64,000 bases of DNA from Deferribacteraceae bacterium UBA6799 (GCA_002452335.1 DKFJ01000005.1:156972-220971), one strand, 5' to 3'; counted from the stretch's first letter, positions 41,755-51,838 are shown. Made by a program: numbers and translations. The notes: generated by a model from the sequence alone, not told the origin.

Positions 41755-41783
41755 TTGACATCATTGAATTAATTTGATAGTGT
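41755..41783 (+). promoter_or_regulatory. Promoter of tRNA-fMet
   Basis: A consensus TTGACA lies upstream of GATAGT/TAGTGT (spacing 15 or 17), ending about 14 bases before the tRNA. The -10 box is imperfect, so its exact frame is uncertain. Confidence 0.55.
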
Positions 41784-41796
41784 CTATTTCCCTTGA

Positions 41797-41873
<77 letters not shown>

Positions 41874-41883
41874 AAAATAATCA

Positions 41884-41905
41884 GCCCACCATTGGTGGGC
41901 TTTTT
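41884..41905 (+). terminator. Intrinsic terminator of tRNA-fMet
   Basis: GCCCACC pairs with GGTGGGC around ATT, followed by TTTTTG, ten bases after the tRNA end. Confidence 0.9.
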
Positions 41906-41947
41906 GTTTAGCGCATATTCGCAGTATCTTCTTTCTGTGGGGATGTA

Positions 41948-42826
41948 ATGTCGGAAGCGGTATTTTATTTACTTATGGTTCTGGCGATGATCAGCTGGGG
42001 AGAGTCCTGGATCTCAGCTAAAATTGTGGCGAAGATGGCTCATCCTGAGGTTCTGCTCTTCTATCGTTTCGCTCTCACATGGATCACCTATCTCCCTGTC
42101 ATGATATATCTTAAGCAGACATTCAGAATAAACCTGAAAGGGATTATCTTCACATTCATCTGCTCCATAATACTGATAGGCTATAATGAAATGTTCTTCA
42201 CCGGACTGATATACGGACTGGCGGGAGTGGGCGGGATACTCGTCACCACGCTGATCCCCGTTCTGACATTTGTTCTGGTGAGCGCGGTCAGCCTGAGGGC
42301 GCCCAGTCTGAAAGACTCCCTGGGGCTTGTGCTGGGCATGTGCGGAGCGATGATCATCATCAACATATGGAACACCAGCATCGAAAAGCTCTTCTCCAGC
42401 GGCAACATATACTTTCTGGCGGCGGCTTTTCTGTGGGCAGTGCTGACATATTTCAGCGCGTTTGTAAAAAAATACACCAACGTATTCACATACAGCTTCT
42501 ACCTGTATCTGTTCACATCCGTGCTGGATTTTCTTCTGATTCAGTATAAGGGTTATTCAATGGCTGTTCCGCCCACATTCGCCTTCTGGTTCAATATCTC
42601 CATGCTGGCGGCGGGAGCGACCACATTCGGTTCGACCATTTTCTTCATTGCGGCTGCCAGAATCGGCTCGCAGAAAACAAGCTCGTTCGTATATCTGGTT
42701 CCTGTGAACGCTCTGCTGATGAGCTGGTTCTTCCTGAAAGAACCCATCCACCACACAACGATAATAGGCGGTCTGTTCGTGTTCACCGCTGTATATCTGA
42801 TAAACAAAAAACCAAAAACCGCTTAA
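41948..42826 (+). CDS. EamA/DMT-superfamily transporter
   Basis: The 292-residue membrane protein has about ten helices in two EamA repeats (ISWGESWISAKIVAKMAHPE opens the first; PVNALLMSWFFLKEPIHHTT closes the second). Members export amino acids or other small metabolites; the substrate cannot be read here. GGGG lies a few bases before the ATG. It stands alone between tRNA-fMet and an orphan ATPase. Confidence 0.85.
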   Translation: MSEAVFYLLMVLAMISWGESWISAKIVAKMAHPEVLLFYRFALTWITYLPVMIYLKQTFRINLKGIIFTFICSIILIGYNEMFFTGLIYGLAGVGGILVTTLIPVLTFVLVSAVSLRAPSLKDSLGLVLGMCGAMIIINIWNTSIEKLFSSGNIYFLAAAFLWAVLTYFSAFVKKYTNVFTYSFYLYLFTSVLDFLLIQYKGYSMAVPPTFAFWFNISMLAAGATTFGSTIFFIAAARIGSQKTSSFVYLVPVNALLMSWFFLKEPIHHTTIIGGLFVFTAVYLINKKPKTA

Positions 42827-42831
42827 TCGTC

Positions 42832-42882
42832 AAATTATGTTTCTTAGATTATGCAATCTGCATTATGTGAAACACATAATTT
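42832..42882. promoter_or_regulatory. Nested AT-rich inverted repeat between EamA and the ATPase gene
   Basis: An outer arm AAATTATGT pairs with ACATAATTT, and an inner AGATT pairs with AATCT around ATGC. It follows the EamA stop by a few bases and precedes the ATPase gene by 60. There is no T-run, so an operator or processing site is as likely as a terminator. Confidence 0.5.
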
Positions 42883-42942
42883 AATTGACTACCCATATTA
42901 ATACTGTCAGAATATATTAAAGACTATATCGGCAGGTGACTC

Positions 42943-44067
42943 ATGAGCAATCCGTTTATATACAACGCCGTAGTAACCGATGACGCCTTCTGCGGAAGAG
43001 AACAGGTTATTGAGCAGATCACAGACAAAATACAAAACAGCGTAAATATCCTGCTGTATTCCAAAAGAAGATACGGCAAAACATCACTGATAAAAGAGAT
43101 ACTCAAAAACCATCTGCCAAAAGACACTATGAAAATATACACTGATCTTTTCAGCATAACCGATGAAACCGATTTTGCCAGACAGGTCTCTTTTGGCATA
43201 GCTGATTCCGGGCGCAAAAAAGATATAGGGGAAATGATTAAAGATCTTGGCAGTATACTTAAAAATATAAAGCTCAGCTTTTCAACAGACGCCGCAGGAA
43301 ACGTCTCTGTGACACCTTCTTTTGAAGCGGCGAACTTCAGCTTCGACATCTGGTTCGAAAACGTATTCGACAACCTGAACAGCTTTCTGAAGAAAAGCAA
43401 CAGAAGAGGGTGCATAGTATTTGATGAGTTTCAGCAGATTGAAATAATCAAAAAATATAACATAGAAGCCCTGCTGAGAAGCAAAGTCCAGAACCACAGT
43501 AACATCTCATATATTTTCACCGGATCAAAACAGCATATCCTTACAAACATGTTTCAGAACGCGGCAAGACCTTTTTATACTCTGGCGGACATCATCGAGC
43601 TCGAGCCGATCGACAGAACGACTTTTTTTCAGTTTGTTCAGAAAAAATTCAATAAAAACGGACAACACATCACCCAGCAGGCTTTCGATCGCATATACAG
43701 CATGTCATTCGGCGAAACACGGTTCATACAGAAAATGTGCCACATCCTATACAATATGAACCAGCAGAATCTGGACGAAGACATGGCGACATCGGCTCTG
43801 GAGGCTGTTATACAGGACAGCGACAGTCTGTTCAGAAATTATTTCCCGAATAATTTTTCTGCCACCCAGAAGAAGGTTTTAATGATTCTGGCGCATCATG
43901 ATGAAAATCTATTCTCTAAAGAAATCAGCCGGCAATACGACATTCCCACTGCCAGTATTCAGCAGGTGCTGAAATCTCTGGAGGAGAAACTCACCATATA
44001 CAAAGACGGATCAAAGTATATGATTTACGATGTTGAGTTTTATCACTGGCTGAAAAAGATAGCCTAA
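42943..44067 (+). CDS. Orphan AAA-type ATPase (archaeal-ATPase/STAND-like)
   Basis: Residues 40-49 are a Walker A-like loop (SKRRYGKTSL) and 157-163 a Walker B (CIVFDEF), with GSK as a sensor near 194. The C-terminal third looks like a winged helix (KEISRQYDIPTASIQQVLKSLEE). This matches the PF01637-type ATPases found singly in many bacteria and archaea, often near mobile or defence genes. The function is unknown. It has no co-transcribed partner: EamA is upstream, and glgA converges with overlapping stops. Confidence 0.75.
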   Translation: MSNPFIYNAVVTDDAFCGREQVIEQITDKIQNSVNILLYSKRRYGKTSLIKEILKNHLPKDTMKIYTDLFSITDETDFARQVSFGIADSGRKKDIGEMIKDLGSILKNIKLSFSTDAAGNVSVTPSFEAANFSFDIWFENVFDNLNSFLKKSNRRGCIVFDEFQQIEIIKKYNIEALLRSKVQNHSNISYIFTGSKQHILTNMFQNAARPFYTLADIIELEPIDRTTFFQFVQKKFNKNGQHITQQAFDRIYSMSFGETRFIQKMCHILYNMNQQNLDEDMATSALEAVIQDSDSLFRNYFPNNFSATQKKVLMILAHHDENLFSKEISRQYDIPTASIQQVLKSLEEKLTIYKDGSKYMIYDVEFYHWLKKIA

Positions 44068-45524
44068 AATATATCAGGTTGTTTCAGCCATTCATAAAGC
44101 GACTGGTAGAGCGCCGCTGATTTTTTCCAGCTGAAATCCTGTTTCATGGCTCTCTTTCTCATTATCTCTATATGCTCCGGTCTGTCATAATATGTGCTGA
44201 CAGCCCAGCCGATGGTGTCATAAAGCGCCTGAGCGCTGATAGCCTCGAATTTAAATCCTGTTCCGCCTCCGGTGGACTCGTCATAGTTCTCCACCGTGTC
44301 TTCCAGCCCGCCTGTGGCTCTGACCACCGGAAGCGTGCCGTATGCCAGCGAATACATCTGGTTCAGCCCGCAGGGCTCATACAGAGACGGCATCACAAAG
44401 AAATCCGCTCCCGCCTCCACCAGATGCGCCGTCTCCTCGCTGTATCCGATGTATGACCCGATCTCACCGGGAAAACGGGCCGGCAGACCGCCGAAAAAGT
44501 CCTCATAATCCTGCTCTCCGGAACCCACTATAACAAACTGGCACACCATATCTTTCACAGCCCTGACGCATGCATCCTGAAGGAGATGCAGTCCTTTCTG
44601 GTCGGCGAACCTGCCCACGAAACCGAACAGTGCTGTATTTTCGTCCTGTTTCAGCCCGAAGCGCTTCTGGAGCTCCAGCTTGTTCTTCGCTTTCGATTTC
44701 ATCGATCTGGCGTCGAACGGATAGGGGATATATGTATCTTTTTTCGGATTCCACACGTTAGTATCTATGCCGTTGAGTATTCCCAGCACATCATAGCCTC
44801 TGGCGTTCAGCAGGTCATGCAGACCGGATGAGCCCACAGGTCCTCTGATCTCTTTGGCATATGTGGGGCTGACAGTGGTTATCTTATCAGCGAAGGCCAG
44901 TCCGCCTTTCAGCAGGTTTATCCCGCCGAAATTCTCGAAAGCGCCGGCGTTGAAATCCGCAGGCAGTATCCCGGCATATTCCAGAACCTCCGGACCGAAA
45001 AGCCCCTGATAGCCTATATTATGTATGGTAATGACGCTTTTCGTCTCTGCGAAGAACGGGTCGCCCAGCCTCTTGACATAATAAGGCACAAGCCCGGTCT
45101 GCCAGTCATTGGCGTGCACAATATCCGGTCTGAAATCCAGATCCCTGGCCACCTGAAGAGAGGCACGGGACAGAAAGCTGAAACGGAATGGATTGTCGCC
45201 GTACTCGCCCGCCTTGGTATGATAAATTCCCTGACGGTTAAAATATTTATCGAATTCCAGAAAATAATAGTCAACATTGTCCATCCGTGTGTGGTGCATG
45301 GCATAGAACTCTTCACAGTTGCCCATGTGAACACAGCATCCTCCGGTCAGGAGCTTTATACCGTATTTCTCTCTGTCTATGGATGAGTACAGAGGCGATA
45401 CCACTATCACTCTGTTCTTAGCCGCAAGGGCTATGGGCAGAGAGGAGCAGACATCCGCCAGTCCTCCTGTCTTGGAAAAGGGAGCTACCTCGCTGGATAC
45501 GAACATTATGTTGAATGAAGACAT
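44064..45524 (-). CDS. glgA: Glycogen synthase
   Basis: GlgA adds glucose from ADP-glucose to alpha-1,4-glucan. It is a GT5 enzyme: N-terminal SSEVAPFSKTGGLADVCSSLP binds the sugar nucleotide, HANDWQTGLVPYY is the middle motif, and the C-terminal domain has SLYEPCGLNQMYSLAYGT. Length 486 residues is typical. It closes the RND/mntP operon and meets the ATPase gene tail to tail. No other glycogen genes are in the window. Confidence 0.95.
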   Translation of the reverse strand: MSSFNIMFVSSEVAPFSKTGGLADVCSSLPIALAAKNRVIVVSPLYSSIDREKYGIKLLTGGCCVHMGNCEEFYAMHHTRMDNVDYYFLEFDKYFNRQGIYHTKAGEYGDNPFRFSFLSRASLQVARDLDFRPDIVHANDWQTGLVPYYVKRLGDPFFAETKSVITIHNIGYQGLFGPEVLEYAGILPADFNAGAFENFGGINLLKGGLAFADKITTVSPTYAKEIRGPVGSSGLHDLLNARGYDVLGILNGIDTNVWNPKKDTYIPYPFDARSMKSKAKNKLELQKRFGLKQDENTALFGFVGRFADQKGLHLLQDACVRAVKDMVCQFVIVGSGEQDYEDFFGGLPARFPGEIGSYIGYSEETAHLVEAGADFFVMPSLYEPCGLNQMYSLAYGTLPVVRATGGLEDTVENYDESTGGGTGFKFEAISAQALYDTIGWAVSTYYDRPEHIEIMRKRAMKQDFSWKKSAALYQSLYEWLKQPDIF

Positions 45525-45534
45525 GAAAACTCTC

Positions 45535-46077
45535 CTATATTATGAAACGGACTCCGATGACAACCAGAACCAAAGCCCCGAAATATTCCGCGTAATATCC
45601 GATGTAACGTCTGCTGTGCTGACCGATGGCAACACCCAGAAAGCTCATCAGCATGCATACAACACCGATCACCACGGATGCGGTGACAATGCCCCCGTCC
45701 CACATGCACAAAGACAGCCCCGCTCCCAGAGCGTCCATACTGGTGGCGAGAGACAGAAAAAACAGCTGAAGCCCTCTGGTGGGGTCGCTGGCATACACCT
45801 TACATTCCTTGTGCTTGTATGCCTCACGGAACATGTGCCACGCCACATACATCAGAAAAGCGGCCGCCAGATATTTTATATTGTCAGTATAACGCATAAG
45901 CGCTCTGCCCGCAAAGGCTCCTGCCACCGGCATCAGAAACTGAAACCAGCCGAAAGCCCCCCCGAGACGCATATAGTTAGACAGCTTATGGTATTTCATC
46001 CCTATACAGATACAGACGCAGAAGGCGTCTATGCTCATAGCGAGCGCTATCCCGAAAATGTCAAAAGCGGTTATCAT
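45535..46077 (-). CDS. mntP: MntP-family manganese efflux pump
   Basis: The 180-residue protein has six membrane helices and the two family motifs, AMSIDAFCV near residue 13 and ATSMDALGAGLS near 110, each with an Asp in the membrane. MntP exports Mn2+. Other bacteria often control it by a yybP-ykoY riboswitch; none can be seen here, since its ATG overlaps the RND gene stop (TGATG). It is co-transcribed with the efflux operon and glgA. Confidence 0.9.
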   Translation of the reverse strand: MITAFDIFGIALAMSIDAFCVCICIGMKYHKLSNYMRLGGAFGWFQFLMPVAGAFAGRALMRYTDNIKYLAAAFLMYVAWHMFREAYKHKECKVYASDPTRGLQLFFLSLATSMDALGAGLSLCMWDGGIVTASVVIGVVCMLMSFLGVAIGQHSRRYIGYYAEYFGALVLVVIGVRFII

Positions 46078-49000
46078 CAGTCACTATGCCCCTGAATATT
46101 AAATAGTTTCTTAAAATCTTCCAGCATCATGTATACCACAGGAACAAAGCACAGGGCGATGAAAGTGGTAAACAGAACACCAAACGCCAGACTCACCGCC
46201 ATGGGGATAAGTATCTGGGCGTGTGTTGATTTTTCCAGAATCATGGGCGCAAGCCCGAAAAATGTCGTCAGCGATGTCATAAGAATCGGACGGAATCTGC
46301 GCATACCCGCGCCTATGACAATCTCCGGCGATATGTGCCGTTTATCCCGTGCCGACTGGTTGATGAACGATACCATAACTATAGAGTCGTTGACAACCAC
46401 TCCCGCCACGGCAACCATCCCGAAAACACTCATCATGCTGATGGGCAGACCCAGAATCATGTGTCCGAGAACAGCGCCCACCAGACCGAAAGGAATGGCG
46501 AGCATCACTATTACAGGCTGGATATAGCTTCTGAAAGGTATCGCCAGCATAGAATACATTATAAGCGCTATGAGGGGCATCACCTTTCCCAGACCTTTTC
46601 TGGATTCCTGCTTCTGCTCTTCCTCGCCCTCATATTTCCATGTGAGCCCCGGATATTCCGCCATAAGCTGAGGCAGGATGGAGCTCTCCAGATCTCTCAT
46701 CACCTCCGCCGGGTTGGCTCTCTTGTCCGCTGAGGCGGTGACGTTCACCACCTGTTTTCTGTCTGTGCGGATGATGGACGCCAGACCTCTGGTCTCTGTC
46801 ATATCCGCCACGCTGTAGAAGGGGTATTCCCTGCCGTCGGATGTGCGGATGAACATATTCATCAGGTTGTCGGTATCTTTTCTGTCTTTGTCCGGATACT
46901 CAACCCTCACCGTCACCTCGTTCAGTCCCCGCTGAAACTTGACCGCCTCCACACCGTAAAAAGCGCCACGCACCTGTCTCGCCACATCATCGCTGGTGAG
47001 TCCCAGGCTTCTGCCGAAGCTGTTAACGGAGAACGACAGCTCCCGCTTGCCCTCGTCAAAGGAATCCTCTATGTCCGATATGCCGGAATATCCCGCCAGC
47101 TTCGCCCGCATTTTGTCGGATATTTCCATCAGAACGGCTTCGTCCGGATGAGCGAATCTCACGTTTATATTCGCCCCGAAGCTCATCCCCAGAGAGTTAT
47201 ACGTCACTGAGGATATGCCGGGGATCCTCGGCTGGTTCTTCTTCATGGTGTTTTCAAAAACTTTTGTGCTGAAAGGTCTCTCCTCCACCGGCTTCAGCGC
47301 CACAGCCAGTCTGGCCACGCCGGAAGACTGGGTTCCCGTCTGGAGATACTCTATGAACGACTCGTCCGAGCCATATTCTTTTTTTAGCTGTTCGTCAGTA
47401 GCCTTCGCCGTCTCCTCCAGAGCCGTCAGAGCTCTTTTGGTGCTGGTGATGGGGCTTCCAGCCGGCAGAGTGACGGCTATCCTGATAACGTCCCTCTCCA
47501 CCTCCGGCATAAAGCGGAACTTCACATGTCCGGATTTAACCAGACCGAAAACGATGATAAGCATGCTCACGAAAACGGCGAATGTGATATATCTGTATTC
47601 CAGCATCACTCTCACGCTCTTCTGATAGGGCCCGGTGATCAGATAATCCAGCCCCTTCTTGAAGACCTCTCTCATTCTGTGGGCGGTCTTGCGCTCCCTC
47701 TCCCTGCTGTTCAGGTGAGCGGGCAGAATGAAGAATGACTCCACCAGCGATATCGCCAGAACAGATATCACAACCATCGGCATCACAGACATCAGGAATT
47801 TCAGCCTGCCCTCGATGAAAAGCAGAGGCACGAACGCAGTGACTGTTGTCAGCATGGAGAAGGTGACGGATGTCATAACCTCATGCACGCCGTCCACGGC
47901 GGCATTCAGCCGTGATTTGCCCATCATCCGGTGGGCGTATATGTTCTCGCCCACAACTATAGCGTCATCCACCACAATACCCAGCGCCAGAATGAAGGCG
48001 AAGGAACTTATCATGTTTATAGATACGCCCAGCATGGGCAGAAAGATTATCGAGCCTAAGATGGACACGGGTATTCCCATCGCCACCCACATGGCGAGCC
48101 TCAGCTCCATGAACAGCGCCAGAACGATGATAACCAGCACCAGACCCTGAATTGCGTTTCTGAGCAGCAGCTTCATCCTGTTAGCCAGCAGTTCGGAATC
48201 ATCGTCCCACACCGCTATCTTCACGTTATCCGGGACTCTCTTTTCAAACCCGGCTATGACCTTCTTCACCGCCTCCGAGATGCCGTCGGGAGTCTCCGAC
48301 CCCACACGGTAAACCCTGACAGTGACACTCTCCTGTCCGTTGAATGTCTCCGCTATGTCGTCATCCTCAAAACCGTCGAATATCTTTGCGATGTCTTTCA
48401 GATAAACAGTACCGGATTCCGGCGAGGAAACCACCGGCAGGTTTTCGAACTCTTTTGCGGTATATTTCTTATCCTGCATCCTTAACACCATCTCACCCTG
48501 ACGGGTGTCGATGGTTCCCAGAGGCAGGTTCAGTGATTCATCGGAAAGTCTGGACGCCACAGTGTTCAGCGTCAGACCGTATTTTCTTAAGTTTTTCTCA
48601 TCTATCTGTATGTGGATCTCGTGATCCTTCACATTGTTCGCATAGGCAACGGAGGTGATGCCGTCAGAATCCAGAAGCGCCTGTTTCAGTTCTTCGCCGT
48701 AATATCTGACCTGTGTTTCGGAAAGATCCCCGTACAGAGATATATCCACCACGGATCTTTTCCGGCTGGACAGAGATACGATAGGGTCTTCCGCCTCGTC
48801 CGGATAGGTGCTGATGCGGTCTATCTCCGCCTTATAATCCTGCAAAGCCTGCTGGCGGTCAGTACCCTCCACCAGCTCCACGGTGATAGTTGCGGAGCCC
48901 TCTTTTGCGGTGGATGTTATCTTTTTGGTCCATTCCAGCCCGCTCACGGCGTCTTCCGTCACCAGAACCACCCCGTCCACAACCTCGGACGGAGACGCTC

Positions 49001-49166
49001 CCGGATAGGATATGCTGATGTTCACCTCGTCTGCTGATATATCGGGAAAAACCTCACGCTTCATATTGCCCAGCATGGCAAGCCCGCCCAGCAGCAGAAA
49101 CAGCATCAGCAGGTTAGCGGCTACATGGTTTTTCGCCATCCATGTAAGGGGTCCCCTTTTTTTCAT
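46077..49166 (-). CDS. RND-family efflux transporter (AcrB/MexB type)
   Basis: This 1029-residue inner-membrane pump has twelve helices, two large periplasmic domains, and the proton-relay Asp pair in TM4 (LGIVVDDAIVVGENIY). The N-terminus KNHVAANLLMLFLLLGGL is typical of the HAE group. Together with the adaptor and outer-membrane genes upstream it forms a tripartite drug or toxic-compound pump. The gene overlaps the adaptor gene by ATGA. The substrate is not known. Confidence 0.94.
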   Translation of the reverse strand: MKKRGPLTWMAKNHVAANLLMLFLLLGGLAMLGNMKREVFPDISADEVNISISYPGASPSEVVDGVVLVTEDAVSGLEWTKKITSTAKEGSATITVELVEGTDRQQALQDYKAEIDRISTYPDEAEDPIVSLSSRKRSVVDISLYGDLSETQVRYYGEELKQALLDSDGITSVAYANNVKDHEIHIQIDEKNLRKYGLTLNTVASRLSDESLNLPLGTIDTRQGEMVLRMQDKKYTAKEFENLPVVSSPESGTVYLKDIAKIFDGFEDDDIAETFNGQESVTVRVYRVGSETPDGISEAVKKVIAGFEKRVPDNVKIAVWDDDSELLANRMKLLLRNAIQGLVLVIIVLALFMELRLAMWVAMGIPVSILGSIIFLPMLGVSINMISSFAFILALGIVVDDAIVVGENIYAHRMMGKSRLNAAVDGVHEVMTSVTFSMLTTVTAFVPLLFIEGRLKFLMSVMPMVVISVLAISLVESFFILPAHLNSRERERKTAHRMREVFKKGLDYLITGPYQKSVRVMLEYRYITFAVFVSMLIIVFGLVKSGHVKFRFMPEVERDVIRIAVTLPAGSPITSTKRALTALEETAKATDEQLKKEYGSDESFIEYLQTGTQSSGVARLAVALKPVEERPFSTKVFENTMKKNQPRIPGISSVTYNSLGMSFGANINVRFAHPDEAVLMEISDKMRAKLAGYSGISDIEDSFDEGKRELSFSVNSFGRSLGLTSDDVARQVRGAFYGVEAVKFQRGLNEVTVRVEYPDKDRKDTDNLMNMFIRTSDGREYPFYSVADMTETRGLASIIRTDRKQVVNVTASADKRANPAEVMRDLESSILPQLMAEYPGLTWKYEGEEEQKQESRKGLGKVMPLIALIMYSMLAIPFRSYIQPVIVMLAIPFGLVGAVLGHMILGLPISMMSVFGMVAVAGVVVNDSIVMVSFINQSARDKRHISPEIVIGAGMRRFRPILMTSLTTFFGLAPMILEKSTHAQILIPMAVSLAFGVLFTTFIALCFVPVVYMMLEDFKKLFNIQGHSD

Positions 49167-50329
49167 TTAGCGGCTCCGGGTTTTTCGTTCAGGGTGACGG
49201 ACATCTGATCCACCGCCCCCTGCACACGGCTGATTATCACCTGTTCCCCGGCTGTAACGCCAGCCGACAGGTACGCCCTGTTCTCATCTGTTCCGGCTAC
49301 CGCCGCTGTTCTTATATTCAGCCTGCCTTCTTTATATACCCAGACTGTGTTATTCTCTCTCACAGCGGATTTCGAAATACTGGTAAGCCCTCTGATCACT
49401 TTCCCTTTTATAACGCATTCCACGTTGCTTCCTATGGTCAGTGTGGGTCTGCCGTTCTCTTTTCTGTTCGGTTCAGGCACTGTCACCACTATCTTTATCA
49501 TACCTGTTTTGGTGTCGGCGTCCGGCAGAGTTCTGGACGCGTAGCCCGTCCATCTCCAGCTTTTTGGTCCTTCGGTGAGAACCACGTCCGCTCCGGAAGC
49601 TCTCTTCATATCTTCAGACAGAATAATGTCCGCCTCATCCTTAGCCAGCACCGGCACAGCCACTTCGTAGGCATGGGCGCCCACCAGAACTCCCGCCGAC
49701 TCGCCGGATTTTATCACCATGCCCGGCTCTATGTTCTCTGAGGATACTACACAGTCAAAAGGCGCTCTGTAGGCTGTTTTCAGAAGATCCGCCTCCGCCT
49801 TTGCGACAGCTTTTTCGGCATATTCCACCGCCGCTCTTCCGGCGGCGAGCTGAGGCTCATATTTTATCAGCGGGCTGGGTTTTTTTGCGTTTTCAGCCGT
49901 GCTGTTCCATATATCCCATTCCTTCACGGAGACATCAGCCTCCTGCTCGGTCTTCGCCAGCTCATACTGGGCAGATCTCAGACCGGATCTGGCGGACGCC
50001 AGAACTGATTCATATGTTTCCGTCTCTATGCTGTAGAGCAGCTCGCCTTTTTTAAAGCTCTGCCCCGCCTTCAGATCAGGATTCACATAGATCACCCGCC
50101 CGGCGACATCGTTCACGATATTCATACTGGAAGCCGCCTGCACAGTGCCGAACCCCATCGCTCTGGACACATAGTCAGCGGTCTCCGCTGTCTCCACACG
50201 CACCATCGGGTTTATCTTCTTCTTGTCCGCCTTCTGGGGCATGGGCTTATGCTTTATCTGATAAAAGGCAAGACCGAGAGCCAGCGCCAGTATCACCACC
50301 GGCAGAATTATCTTTAACCCTTTCTTCAT
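49163..50329 (-). CDS. RND periplasmic adaptor (membrane fusion protein)
   Basis: The 388-residue protein has an N-terminal membrane anchor (residues 6-24), a lipoyl/barrel-sandwich half near 75-105 (GRVIYVNPDLKAGQSFKKGELLYSIE), a helical hairpin of about 90 residues, and a beta-barrel part. This is the HlyD/AcrA layout. It links the RND pump to the outer-membrane protein. It overlaps both neighbours by ATGA. Confidence 0.92.
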   Translation of the reverse strand: MKKGLKIILPVVILALALGLAFYQIKHKPMPQKADKKKINPMVRVETAETADYVSRAMGFGTVQAASSMNIVNDVAGRVIYVNPDLKAGQSFKKGELLYSIETETYESVLASARSGLRSAQYELAKTEQEADVSVKEWDIWNSTAENAKKPSPLIKYEPQLAAGRAAVEYAEKAVAKAEADLLKTAYRAPFDCVVSSENIEPGMVIKSGESAGVLVGAHAYEVAVPVLAKDEADIILSEDMKRASGADVVLTEGPKSWRWTGYASRTLPDADTKTGMIKIVVTVPEPNRKENGRPTLTIGSNVECVIKGKVIRGLTSISKSAVRENNTVWVYKEGRLNIRTAAVAGTDENRAYLSAGVTAGEQVIISRVQGAVDQMSVTLNEKPGAAK

Positions 50330-51768
50330 TTGTCATCTCCTGAGAACAGCTTCGCTATATCGTCCTGAAGCCTCTTATCCGTGTATTCCTGTGTCCAGCC
50401 GCCGCCTATGGCTCTGATCAGCTCTATTCTCGCCTGCGCCAGAGCGCTCTCCGCTGATATCACGGACGCCTCTCTTTCGTTCAGGGCTATTCTGGTTTCC
50501 AGAACAGATTCATAGTCGTCTATGCCCGTTTCGTAGCGCATTTTTGCTATGCTATACAGCTTCATGTCGGAATCGAGTCTGTCGTTCTGTCTGTTCAGCG
50601 TTTCCAGAGCGTAGCGGTTGGTGTTCAGAGCGGTCTGAACCTCGTTCAGACCTGTTATCACCGTCTTCTGATATGTGTATATGTTCTGGCGCAGATACGC
50701 CTGCTGTTTTTCATATTCCAACTTTCTCGCCCTGCCGTCTATTATGGGCAGAACCAGATTACCCAGTATCTGTGCGGCGAAATTCTCCGGGCTGATCAGA
50801 TCGCTCACCGTGTCGCCGGAATATCCGGCTGATGCTGACAGGCTGAGCGTGGGATATCTTTTTGCCGCCGCCGCCGCTGCCGCTCTGTCATATCTGTAGA
50901 GAGTGAACAGAGCAGAACGTATATCAGGACGGGATGAAACCACCTCCGCCGGAACGGCTTTGGGCAGTTCCGGAGTAACGTACCCGTCATCCGAGATGCT
51001 TATCTGACGCCCGTCGGCAAAACCCAGAAGGACAGCGATGGACTGGCGCACGCCGTCCAGATTCTGTTCAGCGGACAGCACTTCCGTCTGCGCCGCCTCC
51101 AGACTCTTTTTCGCCTCCAGCAGTTTTGTCATGTCGCCGATACCCGAACGGTAGAGACGCTCTCTGGCGTCCAGCATGCTCTTATAGAGGGACATACCCT
51201 CCCTCTTCTTCTTCAGTATCTTGGAATAGGCGATATAGGCTATGTATCTGTCTGCCAGCTCGGCGGACAGCGTCATATATAATGAGTCCAGATCATATCT
51301 GGAAGACATGAGAGTATACATGTTGGATTTTGAGGCGTATTTCAGCTTGCCCCATATATCCGCCTCGTAAGAGGCTGTGAGCGAAAGACTGTAGGAGTTC
51401 ACCTCCACCTTGTCGCCGTTCACCTCAGAGAATGATTTTGAAGCTCCGGCACCCAGACTGAGTGTAGGGATACGGTCGGCGTCTGATATGCCGTATAAGG
51501 CATAGAGAGCCTTCAGCCCTTCGTAGCTTTCGGCTATACGGTAGTTGTCGGCGAACATTCTTTCCATGAGAGCGTTCAGCTCGTCACTTTTGAACACAGT
51601 CCACCATCTTCCGTAGGCTTCAGAACCGCCGGCATTATAAAAATCGCCGGATATTTTCAGGTTTTTGCTGATCTCGTTTTCGGCTATCTCCCTGTCCCTC
51701 ACCCCGCAGGCAGACAAAAACAAAGGAATCAGAATAAATACAGAAATAATTCTGCTGAAAGCAGACAT
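50326..51768 (-). CDS. Outer-membrane efflux lipoprotein (TolC/NodT family)
   Basis: The signal ends in a lipobox (LFLSACG, Cys near 21). The 480-residue rest has the duplicated TolC helical and strand pattern, with alternating long helices (ALNTNRYALETLNRQND) and DIWGKLKYASKS before the first coil. The protein forms the outer-membrane channel of the pump. AGGAGG precedes the ATG, and this sequence is part of a dyad that could hide it. Confidence 0.92.
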   Translation of the reverse strand: MSAFSRIISVFILIPLFLSACGVRDREIAENEISKNLKISGDFYNAGGSEAYGRWWTVFKSDELNALMERMFADNYRIAESYEGLKALYALYGISDADRIPTLSLGAGASKSFSEVNGDKVEVNSYSLSLTASYEADIWGKLKYASKSNMYTLMSSRYDLDSLYMTLSAELADRYIAYIAYSKILKKKREGMSLYKSMLDARERLYRSGIGDMTKLLEAKKSLEAAQTEVLSAEQNLDGVRQSIAVLLGFADGRQISISDDGYVTPELPKAVPAEVVSSRPDIRSALFTLYRYDRAAAAAAAKRYPTLSLSASAGYSGDTVSDLISPENFAAQILGNLVLPIIDGRARKLEYEKQQAYLRQNIYTYQKTVITGLNEVQTALNTNRYALETLNRQNDRLDSDMKLYSIAKMRYETGIDDYESVLETRIALNEREASVISAESALAQARIELIRAIGGGWTQEYTDKRLQDDIAKLFSGDDK

Positions 51769-51791
51769 AAGACCTCCTGTCCAGAAGTCTT
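51769..51791 (-). promoter_or_regulatory. Dyad overlapping the ribosome site of the efflux operon
   Basis: AAGAC and GTCTT flank a 13-base centre that contains the AGGAGG of the first efflux gene, with a few further pairs inside. A minus-strand TATACT lies just upstream as a possible -10. The dyad could be an operator or could fold over the ribosome site. Confidence 0.35.
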
Positions 51792-51838
51792 ATTAGTATA
51801 AGTAAAACTGCGGGAAAATAAATTGAAAAATGAAATTC

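Noticed and set aside
45535..46077. yybP-ykoY manganese riboswitch before mntP
   Set aside because: mntP starts within the stop of the RND gene, leaving no leader in which a riboswitch could lie.
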